This document shows positions 1 to 5,499 of a stretch of DNA of 5,780 nt, in pieces. The position numbers and the translations under genes are program-made. This DNA comes from Limisphaerales bacterium. Lineage in GTDB: Bacteria > Verrucomicrobiota > Verrucomicrobiae > Limisphaerales > UBA11358. The notes beneath the pieces were generated by a model, which was given only the letters and a program-made list of their open reading frames with translations, searched no databases and had not been told where the DNA came from. The DNA lies in contig PLZL01000253.1 of assembly GCA_003152145.1 (NCBI GenBank), forward strand, positions 1-5,780, written 5' to 3'. Positions within the stretch are counted from its first letter, which is position 1. The number at the start of each line of letters is the position of its first letter.

Positions 1-993
1 GCGGATGTAATTTTTCACCTCGGCGGAATTGCCGCCCTGGGCCATGAGGTCCTTGTAGGTGTTGCTGATGCGCAAATGCGGAATCTGCTCGTCGTTTGTG
101 GTCACATCGCCGTTTTTTTGCACAAAAACCTCGGGCAGCACATACTGGTCGTTGTCCGGCAGGAACGCCCGGCCCGGACGCGGCTCCAGGCGCGCGATGC
201 GGGCGAGCGCGGCCTGCACTTCTTCAACGGGCTGGCCGGTGCCGCGCGCGATTTCCGGGATCCGCCGCTTGCCCAGTTCGTTCATGAAGTCGCCGACGAT
301 GCGGTATTCGAGGGATTCCCGCCGGCCGGCGCGTTCCAACTGGAGCAGCAGGCATTCGCGCAAATCGCAGGCGCCGACGCCGGGCGGGTCAAAAGTCTGG
401 ATGATTTTCAGGACCGCGGAAATTTTTTCCGCGGGCAGGCCCAGGGAGGTGGAAAGTTCCTCGACGGTGGTTTTGAAAAAACCGTAATCGTCAATGTTGC
501 CGATGATGTGTTCGGCGATCGCGCGCTGTTCATCCGTCAAATTTGAATCGCGGACCTGCGCCAACAAGGCTTCGGCCAGCGACGTTCCCGCCGTGAGCGA
601 GTCGAACATGAACTGGCGCTTTTCCTCCTCCTCCGGCGACCGGCGGATGGAGACGTTCATCTGCGCAAAATGGTCGCGCCATTCCTGATCCAATTGCACC
701 AACTGGTCGAACTCCGCCTGAAAATCGTCCACGGGCGCCTCGACGCCCTGCTCCGAAGCGGCTTCAAACGGCGGCTCGGCGGGCGCGTCATCGTCCTCCG
801 GCACCGGCTTGTCCTGCAATTCGGTTTCTGGCGCGGCGATTTCCTCGAGCACGGGATTTTGCTCCAGTTCCTGCTCGACCAACGCCTTGAGTTCAAGCGT
901 CGGCGCCTGGAGCAACGCCAGCGAGTGTTGCAACTGTGGCGACAGCACCAACGATTGCGTCAGCCGCTGCGAGAGTTGTAAGCCTTGTGCCAT
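1..993 (-). CDS. rpoN: RNA polymerase sigma-54 factor RpoN (partial, N-terminal 331 residues)
   Basis: Sigma-54 directs RNA polymerase to -24/-12 promoters and needs an ATP-driven activator to melt DNA. Translating the minus strand from the ATG at 993-991 gives an uninterrupted frame to the window edge. Residues 1-48 (MAQGLQLSQRLTQSLVLSPQ onward) are the Gln/Leu-rich activator-responsive Region I. Residues about 49-105 are the acidic linker Region II. From about 120 the core-binding region follows, with the diagnostic FDPPGVGACDLREC block near residue 205 and ARLEPRPGRAF near 270. The frame leaves the window at VKNYIR, just before the expected helix-turn-helix and RpoN box, so roughly 150 C-terminal residues are missing. 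No Shine-Dalgarno is visible before the start; the candidate promoter lies so close that the mRNA may be nearly leaderless. It is divergent from hpf. Identity is secure from the motifs; the completeness of the gene beyond the edge is unknown. Confidence 0.97.
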   Translation of the reverse strand, partial: MAQGLQLSQRLTQSLVLSPQLQHSLALLQAPTLELKALVEQELEQNPVLEEIAAPETELQDKPVPEDDDAPAEPPFEAASEQGVEAPVDDFQAEFDQLVQLDQEWRDHFAQMNVSIRRSPEEEEKRQFMFDSLTAGTSLAEALLAQVRDSNLTDEQRAIAEHIIGNIDDYGFFKTTVEELSTSLGLPAEKISAVLKIIQTFDPPGVGACDLRECLLLQLERAGRRESLEYRIVGDFMNELGKRRIPEIARGTGQPVEEVQAALARIARLEPRPGRAFLPDNDQYVLPEVFVQKNGDVTTNDEQIPHLRISNTYKDLMAQGGNSAEVKNYIR

Positions 994-1011
994 CTGTGGT
1001 TTCAGTATAAT
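985..1011 (+). promoter_or_regulatory. Possible second, sigma-70-type promoter for hpf
   Basis: A perfect TATAAT lies at 1006-1011 on the plus strand, with TTGTGC at 985-990 and a short 15-bp spacer. The -10 is good, but the -35 and the spacing are poor. It overlaps the opposite-strand -10 of rpoN because the AT-rich core is partly self-complementary. It could give basal hpf transcription with a leader near 97 nt, or it could be only the mirror of the rpoN -10. Confidence 0.25.
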
Positions 1012-1031
1012 CCGGTCCGGCCCGAATACAA
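1004..1031 (-). promoter_or_regulatory. Candidate sigma-70-type promoter of rpoN
   Basis: Reading the minus strand, TTGTAT (1031-1026) and TATACT (1009-1004) are separated by 16 bp. The -10 hexamer matches TATAAT at five of six bases; the -35 matches only at its TTG. Transcription would start about 4-6 nt before the rpoN ATG, which fits the lack of a ribosome binding site. The -35 lies 5 bp from the sigma-54 element of the divergent hpf promoter. Confidence 0.45.
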
Positions 1032-1036
1032 GAAAA

Positions 1037-1053
1037 TTGGCACGGCATTCGCT
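1037..1053 (+). promoter_or_regulatory. Sigma-54 (-24/-12) promoter driving hpf
   Basis: The sequence TTGGCACGGCATTCGCT matches the established sigma-54 consensus YTGGCACGRNNNTTGCW at every defined position except one (C for T in the -12 element). The invariant GG (1039-1040) and GC (1051-1052) are separated by exactly 10 bp, as sigma-54 requires. The expected start of transcription is near 1063-1065, giving a leader of about 50 nt before the hpf ATG at 1115. The site lies in the intergenic region next to rpoN itself. An activator protein would be needed; no activator gene or clear upstream activator site was identified here, and such a site would lie inside rpoN. Confidence 0.8.
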
Positions 1054-1114
1054 TCACCTGGAAAAAACCAAGGAAAAACTGGATTTTACCGTCCATCGGT
1101 TGCATCTTGGAAGC

Positions 1115-1468
1115 ATGAAATTGATACTTTCGACACACAATGTGACGCTGACCAAGGCCATCGAGGATCACATCCTCGGCCGCTTGGTGAAGCTTGACCA
1201 TTTTGACCGGCGCGCCGTGGACGCCCGCGTGACACTCGAACATGATCACACCCGCGTGGCAAAAAAACAGTTCGGCTGCTCGATCCGCCTGGGCGTGCGC
1301 GGGCCGGACCTTTTTGCCGAGGATGTCGAAAGCGATTTGTATGCGGCGATTGACCGCGTCACGAAGAAAATCGAGCAGCAGATCCGCAAACGGCAGAGCA
1401 AACGCAAGGCGAAGAAGCACAAGGTCGCCGCCCGCACCAAACAGCGCCACCAAGACGCGGCCATCTAG
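1115..1468 (+). CDS. hpf: Ribosome hibernation promoting factor, short form (HPF/RaiA family)
   Basis: A 117-residue cytoplasmic protein of the sigma-54 modulation / S30EA family, which binds the 30S decoding channel and inactivates ribosomes during starvation. The start MKLILSTHNVTLTKAIEDHI, the central EHDHTRVAKKQFGCSIRL strand region and the DLYAAIDRVTKKIEQQIRK helix are typical of the fold (residues 1 to about 92). The remainder (about 93-117) is a Lys/Arg-rich tail. The long-form C-terminal dimerisation domain is absent. The ATG at 1115 was chosen because the family N-terminus begins there, although the frame stays open further upstream into the rpoN region. GGAAG directly precedes the ATG, probably too close to be an efficient ribosome binding site. 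A sigma-54 promoter sits about 60 bp upstream. The rpoN-hpf neighbourhood is conserved in many bacteria, usually co-directional; here the two are divergent. Confidence 0.93.
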   Translation: MKLILSTHNVTLTKAIEDHILGRLVKLDHFDRRAVDARVTLEHDHTRVAKKQFGCSIRLGVRGPDLFAEDVESDLYAAIDRVTKKIEQQIRKRQSKRKAKKHKVAARTKQRHQDAAI

Positions 1469-1551
1469 CCCGGCATGTGGCGTGTGTCCGGTGGCATGAT
1501 TCCGCTCCGGAACTTTCCTGCTGAACGCCACTTGTCGCCGGTCACTTTCCC

Positions 1552-2796
1552 ATGATTCTCCGCGCCCGAGCGATTCTGCCGGTTTCACGGCCTCCGATTG
1601 AAAACGGCGCCGTCGTCATTTCCGAAAACCGAATCCGTGCCGTCGGCTCGTGGCCGGATTTGCAACCGCGCGCCACCGGAGAAATCCTCGACCTCGGCGA
1701 GGTCATTTTGCTGCCGGGCCTCGTCAACGCCCATTGCCATCTCGATTACACCGACATGGCCGGCGAATTCCTTCCGCCGAAAAGCTTCACCGACTGGATC
1801 AAGCTCATCACCGCGGCCAAGGGCGGCTGGACTTACTCCGACTTCGCGCAATCCTGGCTCAACGGCGCGCAGATGCTCCTGCGCAACGGCACGACGACCG
1901 TCGCCGATTTTGAAAACGTGCCGGAACTTTTGCCGGAAGTCTGGAGCGCCACGCCGTTGCGAGTTTTTTCTTTTCTCGAAATGACCGGCGTCAAAAGCCG
2001 CCGCGACCCCCGCGCCATCCTCGACGCGGCTGTGGAAAAAATCGGCTCGCTAGGAAAATGTTCCCGCAGCGCCACCGGCCTTGCTCCGCACGCGCCTTAC
2101 TCGACCTTGCCGGAGCTCTTGCGCCTCACTGCCGAAACCGCACGTCAGCGCGGCTGGCTTCTGGCCACGCACGTCGCCGAATCGGTTGAGGAATCTGAAA
2201 TGTTTCAGCACGCGCGCGGCGTGATGTTTGACTGGCTCGCGCGCAATCAGCGCGACAACTCCGACTGCGGCCTCGGCTCGTCCGTCGCGCATCTCGCCCG
2301 CAACCAAATGCTCGGTGAAAACTTGATTGCCATTCACGTCAATCTGCTTGCGCCCGGCGACGCTGAACTGCTGCGCAAGCATCATGTCCACGTCATTCAT
2401 TGCCCGCGCAGCCACGATTATTTCCGCCATCCGCCGTTTCCACGCCGGCAACTTGCCTCCGCCGGCGTCAACCTTTGTCTCGGCACCGACAGTCTTTCAA
2501 CCGTCCGCAAAACGGGAAAGGAAATGCCTGATCTTAACTTGTTCGAGGAGATGCGCGCTCTCGCCGCCGCTGATAAAACCATTTCGCCGGTTGAAATTCT
2601 CCGCATGGCGACCGTCAACGGCGCAAAAGCCCTCGGCCTGGCCGGACAAATCGGCGAGCTTTCCGAAAACACCTTCGCCGATTTGATTGCCATTCCCTTC
2701 GCGGGAAAAAATGCGGACATTTACGACGCCGTGGTGCATCATACGTCAACCGTTTTCGCCAGCATGGTTGACGGACAATGGGCAATCGCGCCGTGA
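1552..2796 (+). CDS. Amidohydrolase-superfamily deaminase, nucleoside-deaminase-like
   Basis: A 414-residue cytoplasmic metal-dependent hydrolase of the TIM-barrel amidohydrolase superfamily, subtype III-like. Visible active-site residues are H61 and H63 in PGLVNAHCHLD (metal), H180 in APHAPYS, H207 and E210 in THVAES (metal ligand and catalytic acid/base), H262 in AIHVN, and D313 in GTDS (metal). This arrangement matches the family of MTA/SAH deaminases, 5'-deoxyadenosine deaminases and aminodeoxyfutalosine deaminases; the chlorotriazine hydrolases TrzN/AtzA are also related. The small N- and C-terminal beta-sandwich segments (about 1-55 and 360-414) are present, so the protein looks full length. 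The ATG at 1552 has no in-frame start codon near it upstream and no Shine-Dalgarno. The stop overlaps the start of bioF, implying co-translation with biotin genes. The substrate cannot be fixed from sequence alone. The 83 bp between hpf and this gene hold no convincing promoter or terminator. Confidence 0.85.
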   Translation: MILRARAILPVSRPPIENGAVVISENRIRAVGSWPDLQPRATGEILDLGEVILLPGLVNAHCHLDYTDMAGEFLPPKSFTDWIKLITAAKGGWTYSDFAQSWLNGAQMLLRNGTTTVADFENVPELLPEVWSATPLRVFSFLEMTGVKSRRDPRAILDAAVEKIGSLGKCSRSATGLAPHAPYSTLPELLRLTAETARQRGWLLATHVAESVEESEMFQHARGVMFDWLARNQRDNSDCGLGSSVAHLARNQMLGENLIAIHVNLLAPGDAELLRKHHVHVIHCPRSHDYFRHPPFPRRQLASAGVNLCLGTDSLSTVRKTGKEMPDLNLFEEMRALAAADKTISPVEILRMATVNGAKALGLAGQIGELSENTFADLIAIPFAGKNADIYDAVVHHTSTVFASMVDGQWAIAP

Positions 2797-3986
2797 ATGA
2801 TTTCAACCTGGAGTTAGAGAACCGCCTCGACGCCGTCCGCGAACAAAATTTGTTCCGCGAACTGCGCCGCGTGGATTCCGCGCAGGGTCCGCGCATCGAA
2901 ATCGGCGGCAAAATCTTCCTTAATTTCTCGTCCAACGATTATCTCGGTCTTGCAAATGATCCGATTTTGAAAGAAGCCGCAATCAAGGCCATCGAAAAGT
3001 TCGGCGCTGGCGCCGGTGCGTCGCGTTTGATTTGCGGTTCGCTGGCGCCATTTCATCAATTGGAGGAAACGCTGGCCGATTTCAAGCGCTCCGAAGCCGC
3101 ATTGGCCTTTTCCACTGGTTACGCGACCGCCATCGGAACCATTTGCGCGCTGCTGGGCAAAAACGACATCATTGTTTTGGACAGACTCGTCCATGCCAGC
3201 ATCGTGGACGCCACCAGATTGTGCGGCGCAAAACTCCGCGTTTTTTCACATAACGACCTGAACGATCTCGAAGACAGATTGAAATGGGCAACGGAGGAAT
3301 CTCGTCACACCTCACGCGTCACACGTCACATTTTGATTGTCACCGAATCCATCTTTTCGATGGACGGCGATGCGGCGCCGCTTTGCGAAATCGTCACGCT
3401 CAAGGAAAAATACGGCGCATGGCTCATGGTGGACGAGGCGCATGCGACCGGAATCATCGGCGAAAACGGACGTGGCCTTGCGGACAAACTGGGTGTAGGC
3501 GGACAAATCGAAATCCAGATGGGCACGCTCGGCAAGGCGCTTGGCGCGAGCGGCGGCTACATTTGCGGCTCGCGCGCGTTGATTGATTATCTTGTGAACC
3601 GTGCCCGCAGTTTTATTTTCTCGACCGCGCCCGTTCCCGCTGCCGCCGCCGCCGCCACAGCAGCCATTCAATTTGTTCAATCGGGCGAAGGCGAAAGGCG
3701 GCAAAAGCAACTCTGGGAGCGGGTCGCTGAATTGCAATCGCAAATCGCAAATCGCAAATCGCAAATTCCGGGCGTCATCATTCCCATTCTGATTGGCGAC
3801 GAATCAAAGGCCGTTGAAGCTGCCTCGAAATTGCGCGAACGGAACATTTTCGTTCCCGCCATCCGCTATCCGACCGTGGCGCGCGGGAAAGCGCGCCTGC
3901 GCGTCACGCTCACCGCATCACATTCAGCCGACGATGTCGCAACACTCATCCGTGCGCTGGAACAAATCGTAAATCGTAAATCGTAA
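2778..3986 (+). CDS. bioF: 8-amino-7-oxononanoate synthase (KAPA synthase)
   Basis: A PLP enzyme condensing pimeloyl thioester with L-alanine to 7-keto-8-aminopelargonate, releasing CO2; 402 residues, slightly above the usual 380-390. Key features are LNFSSNDYLGLA near 46-57, GAGASRLICGS near 77-87, H139 in VHASIVDA (stacks on PLP), D219 and H222 in VDEAHATG, the Schiff-base lysine K253 in GTLGKALGASGG, and the C-terminal PAIRYPTV and RLRVTLTASH blocks. These favour BioF over the related 2-amino-3-ketobutyrate ligase (Kbl), and the adjoining bioA supports this. The ATG at 2778 overlaps the upstream gene by 19 bp. A GTG at 2793 would give a 4-bp GTGA overlap and a more family-like N-terminus (MNDFNLELENRL), so it is an equally good start. 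Three arrays of 7-bp repeats lie in the gene, adding residues near 176-185 and 320-330 and forming the last residues plus the stop. The catalytic core is intact, so the enzyme is likely functional. Confidence 0.93.
   Translation: MGNRAVNDFNLELENRLDAVREQNLFRELRRVDSAQGPRIEIGGKIFLNFSSNDYLGLANDPILKEAAIKAIEKFGAGAGASRLICGSLAPFHQLEETLADFKRSEAALAFSTGYATAIGTICALLGKNDIIVLDRLVHASIVDATRLCGAKLRVFSHNDLNDLEDRLKWATEESRHTSRVTRHILIVTESIFSMDGDAAPLCEIVTLKEKYGAWLMVDEAHATGIIGENGRGLADKLGVGGQIEIQMGTLGKALGASGGYICGSRALIDYLVNRARSFIFSTAPVPAAAAAATAAIQFVQSGEGERRQKQLWERVAELQSQIANRKSQIPGVIIPILIGDESKAVEAASKLRERNIFVPAIRYPTVARGKARLRVTLTASHSADDVATLIRALEQIVNRKS
3303..3330 (+). repeat. 7-bp tandem repeat array inside bioF (4 units, cgtcaca type)
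   Basis: Four consecutive heptads: cgtcaca, cctcacg, cgtcaca, cgtcaca. They encode RHTSRVTRH (residues 176-184), placed between the KWATEES helix and the conserved ILIVTESIFSMDGD strand, where the family normally has a short variable loop. Confidence 0.85.
3737..3764 (+). repeat. 7-bp tandem repeat array inside bioF (4 perfect units, atcgcaa)
   Basis: Four identical copies of atcgcaa, flanked by near-matching bases on each side. They encode most of QSQIANRKSQI (residues 320-330), in the variable segment just before the C-terminal IIPILIGDE strand. This is one of the two perfect arrays in the window. Confidence 0.92.
3964..3984 (+). repeat. 7-bp tandem repeat array spanning the bioF stop codon (3 units, aaatcgt)
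   Basis: Three perfect copies of aaatcgt followed by a partial fourth (aaatc, 3985-3989). The array encodes the last residues (IVNRKS), provides the TAA stop (3984-3986) and runs up to 4 bp from the bioA ATG. The unit differs by one base from the internal atcgcaa array when rotated. Confidence 0.9.
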
Positions 3987-3992
3987 ATCCCG

Positions 3993-5492
3993 ATGCACCC
4001 GCTCGCAAAACTGGATCGGAAACATGTCTGGCATCCGTTCACGCAGATGCGTGACTGGCTGGCGCGCGAGCCGATTGTGATTGTCGAAGGCGAAGGCGCG
4101 TTGCTCCGCGACGTTCATGGCCGGGAATATCTCGATGCCAACTCATCCATCTGGACCAACCTGCACGGCCACAATCATCCCGTCATCAATTCCGCCATTC
4201 AAAGGCAGCTCAAGAAAATCGCGCACTCGTCCGCGCTCGGTCTGGCCAATGAACCGGCAAGTTTGCTGGCTAAAGAACTGGTCGAAGCCGCCAATCCGCG
4301 ATCCGCAATCCGCGATCCGCAATTGAAAAGAGTTTTCTTTTCCGACGACGGCTCCACGGCATTGGAAGTTGCGCTCAAACTGGCCTACGAGTTCACGCGC
4401 CGAACACGCGGCAAGCCGGTGGGGCGAGCCTCTTCGCGAGCCGCTCAACCGAAATTTCTTTCCCTCGAAGACGCGTATCACGGCGACACCGTGGGCGCGG
4501 TCGCCCTCGGCCACATTGATTTGTTTCACAAGGCTTATGCCGGCCTGCTCTTCAAAACCGACAAAGTCATGTCGCCGTTCTGTTATCGTTGTCCCTTCAA
4601 CCGCGCGAAGCCGGAACGCGCCGATGCGCGGGAATACCGCAAATGCAATTGGGAATGCGTCGGCCAGGTGGAGCAAACATTCTCCAAGCAAAAGAAAAAG
4701 GGAAATGCCTATGCCGCCTTTGTCTTCGAGCCGGCGATTCAAGGCGCGGCGGGAATGATTCCCCAGCCGGAAACATGGCTGAAAAAAGTTTCGGAAATCG
4801 CCCGCAATCACGGCGCACTGCTCATCGCGGACGAAGTGATGACGGGGTTTGGGCGAACTGGAGTTAAGAGTTCGAAGTTCAATGTTCAGAGTTCACATCC
4901 CAAAAACTCTGAACCGCAAACTCTGAATCCCGAACCAAACTTGTTTGCCTGCCACCAGGAAAACGTCCAGTTGGATTTTCTTTGTCTGGCCAAGGGGCTT
5001 ACCGGCGGTTACTTGCCGATGGCCGCGACGCTCACCACGCAGAATATCTTCGACGCCTTCCTCGGCGAGTATCGCGAATTCAAAACTTTCTTTCATGGAC
5101 ACAGCTACACGGGCAACCAGCTCGGTGCGGCGGCGGCGCTGGCGAGTCTGGAAATTCTGCAAGACGAAAAATCCATTCGCTCCCGGCAAATGCTCGAAAC
5201 CGTCCTGCGCGATGAACTGAAATCACTCTGGCAACTGCCCAATGTCGGCGACATCCGGCAGGTTGGCTTGATTGCGGGAATCGAACTCGTCAAAAACTGG
5301 CGCTTACGCGAGCCGTTCGATTCGCGCGAGCGCGCGGGCATCCGCGTTTGCGAAGTGATGGCCCGGCGCGGCGTGCTAACCCGCCCCGTCGGGAATGTCA
5401 TCGTGCTGATGCCGCCCTATTGCACAACACCGGCACAGTTGCAAAAAACGATTTCCGCGGTGCGCGAGGCGGTGACGATTTGTTTCCGGTGA
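3993..5492 (+). CDS. bioA: Adenosylmethionine-8-amino-7-oxononanoate aminotransferase (DAPA synthase)
   Basis: A class III PLP aminotransferase that converts KAPA to 7,8-diaminopelargonate, normally using S-adenosylmethionine as amino donor. Recognisable blocks are HVWHPFTQM (11-19), DANSSIWTNLHGHNHP, FFSDDGSTALEVALKLAYEF, AYHGDTVGAVALG, FEPAIQGAAGM, D280 in ADEVMTGFGRTG, the Schiff-base lysine K334 in CLAKGLTGGYLP, FFHGHSYTGNQLGAAAALASL, and RPVGNVIVLMPPYC near the C-terminus. At 499 residues it is about 60-70 longer than typical BioA. The excess is explained largely by three inserts: a heptad-coded stretch at 101-109, GRASSRAAQ at 144-152, and a 26-residue stretch at 291-316 right after GFGRTG. 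A CxxC (C197/C200) and CxxxC (C218/C222) pair flanks a basic loop. It starts 6 bp after bioF with no visible ribosome binding site, so translation is probably coupled. The catalytic residues are intact. Confidence 0.94.
   Translation: MHPLAKLDRKHVWHPFTQMRDWLAREPIVIVEGEGALLRDVHGREYLDANSSIWTNLHGHNHPVINSAIQRQLKKIAHSSALGLANEPASLLAKELVEAANPRSAIRDPQLKRVFFSDDGSTALEVALKLAYEFTRRTRGKPVGRASSRAAQPKFLSLEDAYHGDTVGAVALGHIDLFHKAYAGLLFKTDKVMSPFCYRCPFNRAKPERADAREYRKCNWECVGQVEQTFSKQKKKGNAYAAFVFEPAIQGAAGMIPQPETWLKKVSEIARNHGALLIADEVMTGFGRTGVKSSKFNVQSSHPKNSEPQTLNPEPNLFACHQENVQLDFLCLAKGLTGGYLPMAATLTTQNIFDAFLGEYREFKTFFHGHSYTGNQLGAAAALASLEILQDEKSIRSRQMLETVLRDELKSLWQLPNVGDIRQVGLIAGIELVKNWRLREPFDSRERAGIRVCEVMARRGVLTRPVGNVIVLMPPYCTTPAQLQKTISAVREAVTICFR
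4294..4321 (+). repeat. 7-bp tandem repeat array inside bioA (4 units, atccgcg/atccgca alternating)
   Basis: Four heptads alternate atccgcg, atccgca, atccgcg, atccgca, so the exact period is 14 bp. They encode approximately NPRSAIRDPQ (101-110), just before the conserved KRVFFSDDGSTALE segment. Confidence 0.88.
4424..4442 (+). repeat. Short direct repeat (gcgagcc x2) in a bioA insert
   Basis: Two copies of gcgagcc (4424-4430 and 4436-4442) are separated by tcttc. The stretch encodes GRASSRAA (144-151), sitting between YEFTRRTRGKP and the conserved FLSLEDAYHGDT block, where BioA proteins normally have only a few residues. It may be a fragment of a dispersed repeat; this cannot be confirmed from a single copy. 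Confidence 0.5.
4863..4897 (+). repeat. 7-bp tandem repeat array inside bioA (5 units, gttcaNN type)
   Basis: Five in-register heptads: gttaaga, gttcgaa, gttcaat, gttcaga, gttcaca. They encode the first half of a 26-residue insert (VKSSKFNVQSSH) directly after the active-site motif GFGRTG. Confidence 0.88.
4884..4914. repeat. Inverted repeat, 10-bp perfect stem with 11-nt loop, inside bioA
   Basis: GTTCAGAGTT (4884-4893) and AACTCTGAAC (4905-4914) are exact reverse complements, separated by cacatcccaaa. The two arms come from the two adjacent heptad arrays. No T-run follows, so it does not look like a terminator. Confidence 0.85.
4908..4935 (+). repeat. 7-bp tandem repeat array inside bioA (4 units, tctgaac type)
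   Basis: Four heptads: tctgaac, cgcaaac, tctgaat, cccgaac, with aaactctgaa repeated exactly 14 bp apart (4904 and 4918). They encode the second half of the insert (SEPQTLNPEP). The unit is close to the reverse complement of the preceding gttcaga array. Confidence 0.82.
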
Positions 5493-5499
5493 GCGTAGA

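Noticed and set aside
1492..1505. Second sigma-54-like site (TGGCATGATTCCGC) upstream of the amidohydrolase
   Set aside because: The GG and GC are separated by 9 bp, not the required 10, and the -12 element is poor. Sigma-54 is very sensitive to this spacing.
1469..1551. Terminator for hpf or promoter for the amidohydrolase-bio cluster
   Set aside because: Only a 5-bp TCCGG/CCGGA pair with a 15-nt loop and no T-run was seen. No convincing -35/-10 pair or BirA-type operator was found.
893..1588. Long open frame on the minus strand across the hpf gene (231 codons)
   Set aside because: It is antisense to hpf and its promoters, its translation resembles no family, and the plus-strand HPF motifs are unmistakable. 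It is a GC-rich shadow frame.
3642..3656. (GCC)5 trinucleotide run in bioF
   Set aside because: It encodes an alanine run at a place where KAPA synthases are normally alanine-rich (TAPVPAAAAA), so ordinary coding bias explains it.
4143..4811. 222-codon open frame antisense to bioA
   Set aside because: The sense strand encodes clearly conserved BioA motifs throughout, and the antisense translation has no recognisable domain.
4884..4914. Internal hairpin as a transcription terminator within bioA
   Set aside because: The stem is AT-containing with no following T-run, and the bioA frame continues intact through conserved C-terminal blocks.
3303..4935. Heptad arrays as a CRISPR array or as a phase-variation switch
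   Set aside because: There are no spacer-sized unique segments between repeats, so CRISPR is excluded. Phase variation is conceivable because the unit is 7 bp, but most arrays are short and degenerate, so frequent slippage is unlikely.
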